Shown here: positions 6,114-6,539 of the stretch, piece by piece
Position numbering within the stretch: the stretch's first letter is position 1
How the letters are laid out: each line of letters begins with the position of its first letter
Assembly: GCA_025360685.1 (NCBI GenBank)
Contig: JANYBR010000094.1
Location: 1 to 6,539 of the forward strand
Length of the DNA: 6,539 bases
Direction: 5' to 3'
DNA from: Pseudomonadota bacterium
GTDB taxonomy: Bacteria; Pseudomonadota; Alphaproteobacteria; Micropepsales; Micropepsaceae
Made by a program: the position numbers and the translations under genes
The notes under the pieces: generated by a model
Database searches by the model: none
Told to the model about the DNA's origin: nothing
Seen by the model: only the letters and a program-made list of their open reading frames with translations

Positions 6114-6539
6114 TCAGTCCGCGACCACCGGCACGTAGTAGTCGACGGTCATGCCCTTTTGCGTAGGATTAAAGTTCTCCGGATACACCTCAAGATCCGC
6201 AGCGTTGACGAGCTTGTATCCCGATTTCGGCAGCAGTTCGGGCCAGATTGCGCGTACCGCCGCCTGCATCTGCGGATGCAGTTCGCCGCCATCGAGCGTC
6301 TGGCGGAAAACGATGTAGGTCTGCGTTGGAATTTCCTTTCGCGAAAAGCCCTCGGGCAACGCGCCGTCCGTCCCGATCTCGACTGCAGCCATGTACTGAA
6401 AGCTGCCATCATTCTGGTCGGTGCCCCAGCACACGCCAAAAGTACTGCGCCCGCGCTGGCCTGCCAGCGGCAATGACCGGATGAGCTTTGGCCAAAGTGC
6501 CGGAATCGAATTCCGACTGTCCACGCCGAAGCGCGACGA
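6114..6539 (-). CDS. GyrI-like / AraC effector-binding domain protein (5' partial)
   Basis: The visible 141 residues belong to the GyrI-like small-molecule-binding fold (AraC_E_bind/SHS2), which binds drugs or hydrophobic ligands either as a stand-alone protein or as the C-terminal domain of AraC/MerR-type regulators. Family features include SRNSIPALWPKL, FGVCWGTD, FQYMAAVEI, IPTQTYIVF, AIWPELLPKSGYK and the closing YYVPVV. A GTG at 6524-6522 could be read as a start, but the frame continues open to the right edge as SSRFG, and family members have an SxRF-like strand there, so the gene very likely begins outside the window. Whether a DNA-binding domain precedes it cannot be seen. It converges on the methyltransferase-like gene with an 18-nt gap (6096-6113) that contains only a minimal CGCT/AGCG hairpin and no T-run. 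Confidence 0.82.
   Translation of the reverse strand, partial: SSRFGVDSRNSIPALWPKLIRSLPLAGQRGRSTFGVCWGTDQNDGSFQYMAAVEIGTDGALPEGFSRKEIPTQTYIVFRQTLDGGELHPQMQAAVRAIWPELLPKSGYKLVNAADLEVYPENFNPTQKGMTVDYYVPVVAD

Overview
The window looks like chromosomal DNA of a GC-rich alphaproteobacterium. The strongest indicator is a complete CckA-type hybrid histidine kinase, the head of the CckA-ChpT-CtrA phosphorelay found across Alphaproteobacteria. High G/C at third codon positions in that gene fits. The order within the class cannot be fixed from the sequence alone.

Left part (1-2739), all on the + strand: an AraC-family regulator with an N-terminal cupin domain, cut by the window edge; a 169-nt gap holding a hairpin and small dyads; then a compact cluster of a Tat-exported ferritin-like protein, a small class I cytochrome c (11-nt gap) and a uracil-DNA-glycosylase-superfamily protein with four cysteines placed as in Fe-S family 4 enzymes (14-nt gap). 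A weak intrinsic-terminator-like hairpin with seven T follows. The spacing suggests one operon. The first two products should meet in the periplasm, and the third works on DNA in the cytoplasm. The regulator upstream is the obvious candidate controller, but that is inference from position.

Middle (2740-3141): about 400 nt with no convincing gene. It holds one weak 48-codon reading frame and a 138-nt, MITE/REP-like palindromic element (2948-3085) with 19-nt imperfect terminal inverted repeats and four stem-loops, ending 56 nt before cckA. Codon choice changes across this spacer: genes to its left use mixed third positions, while cckA and the next gene are almost uniformly G/C-ending.

Right part (3142-6539): cckA (two membrane helices, PAS-like region, HisKA, HATPase, receiver); a predicted exported methyltransferase-fold protein of the COG4798 type; and, convergent on the minus strand 18 nt away, the C-terminal portion of a GyrI-like/AraC effector-binding-domain protein that runs off the right edge. 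No rRNA, tRNA, CRISPR array, integrase or intact insertion sequence was seen.
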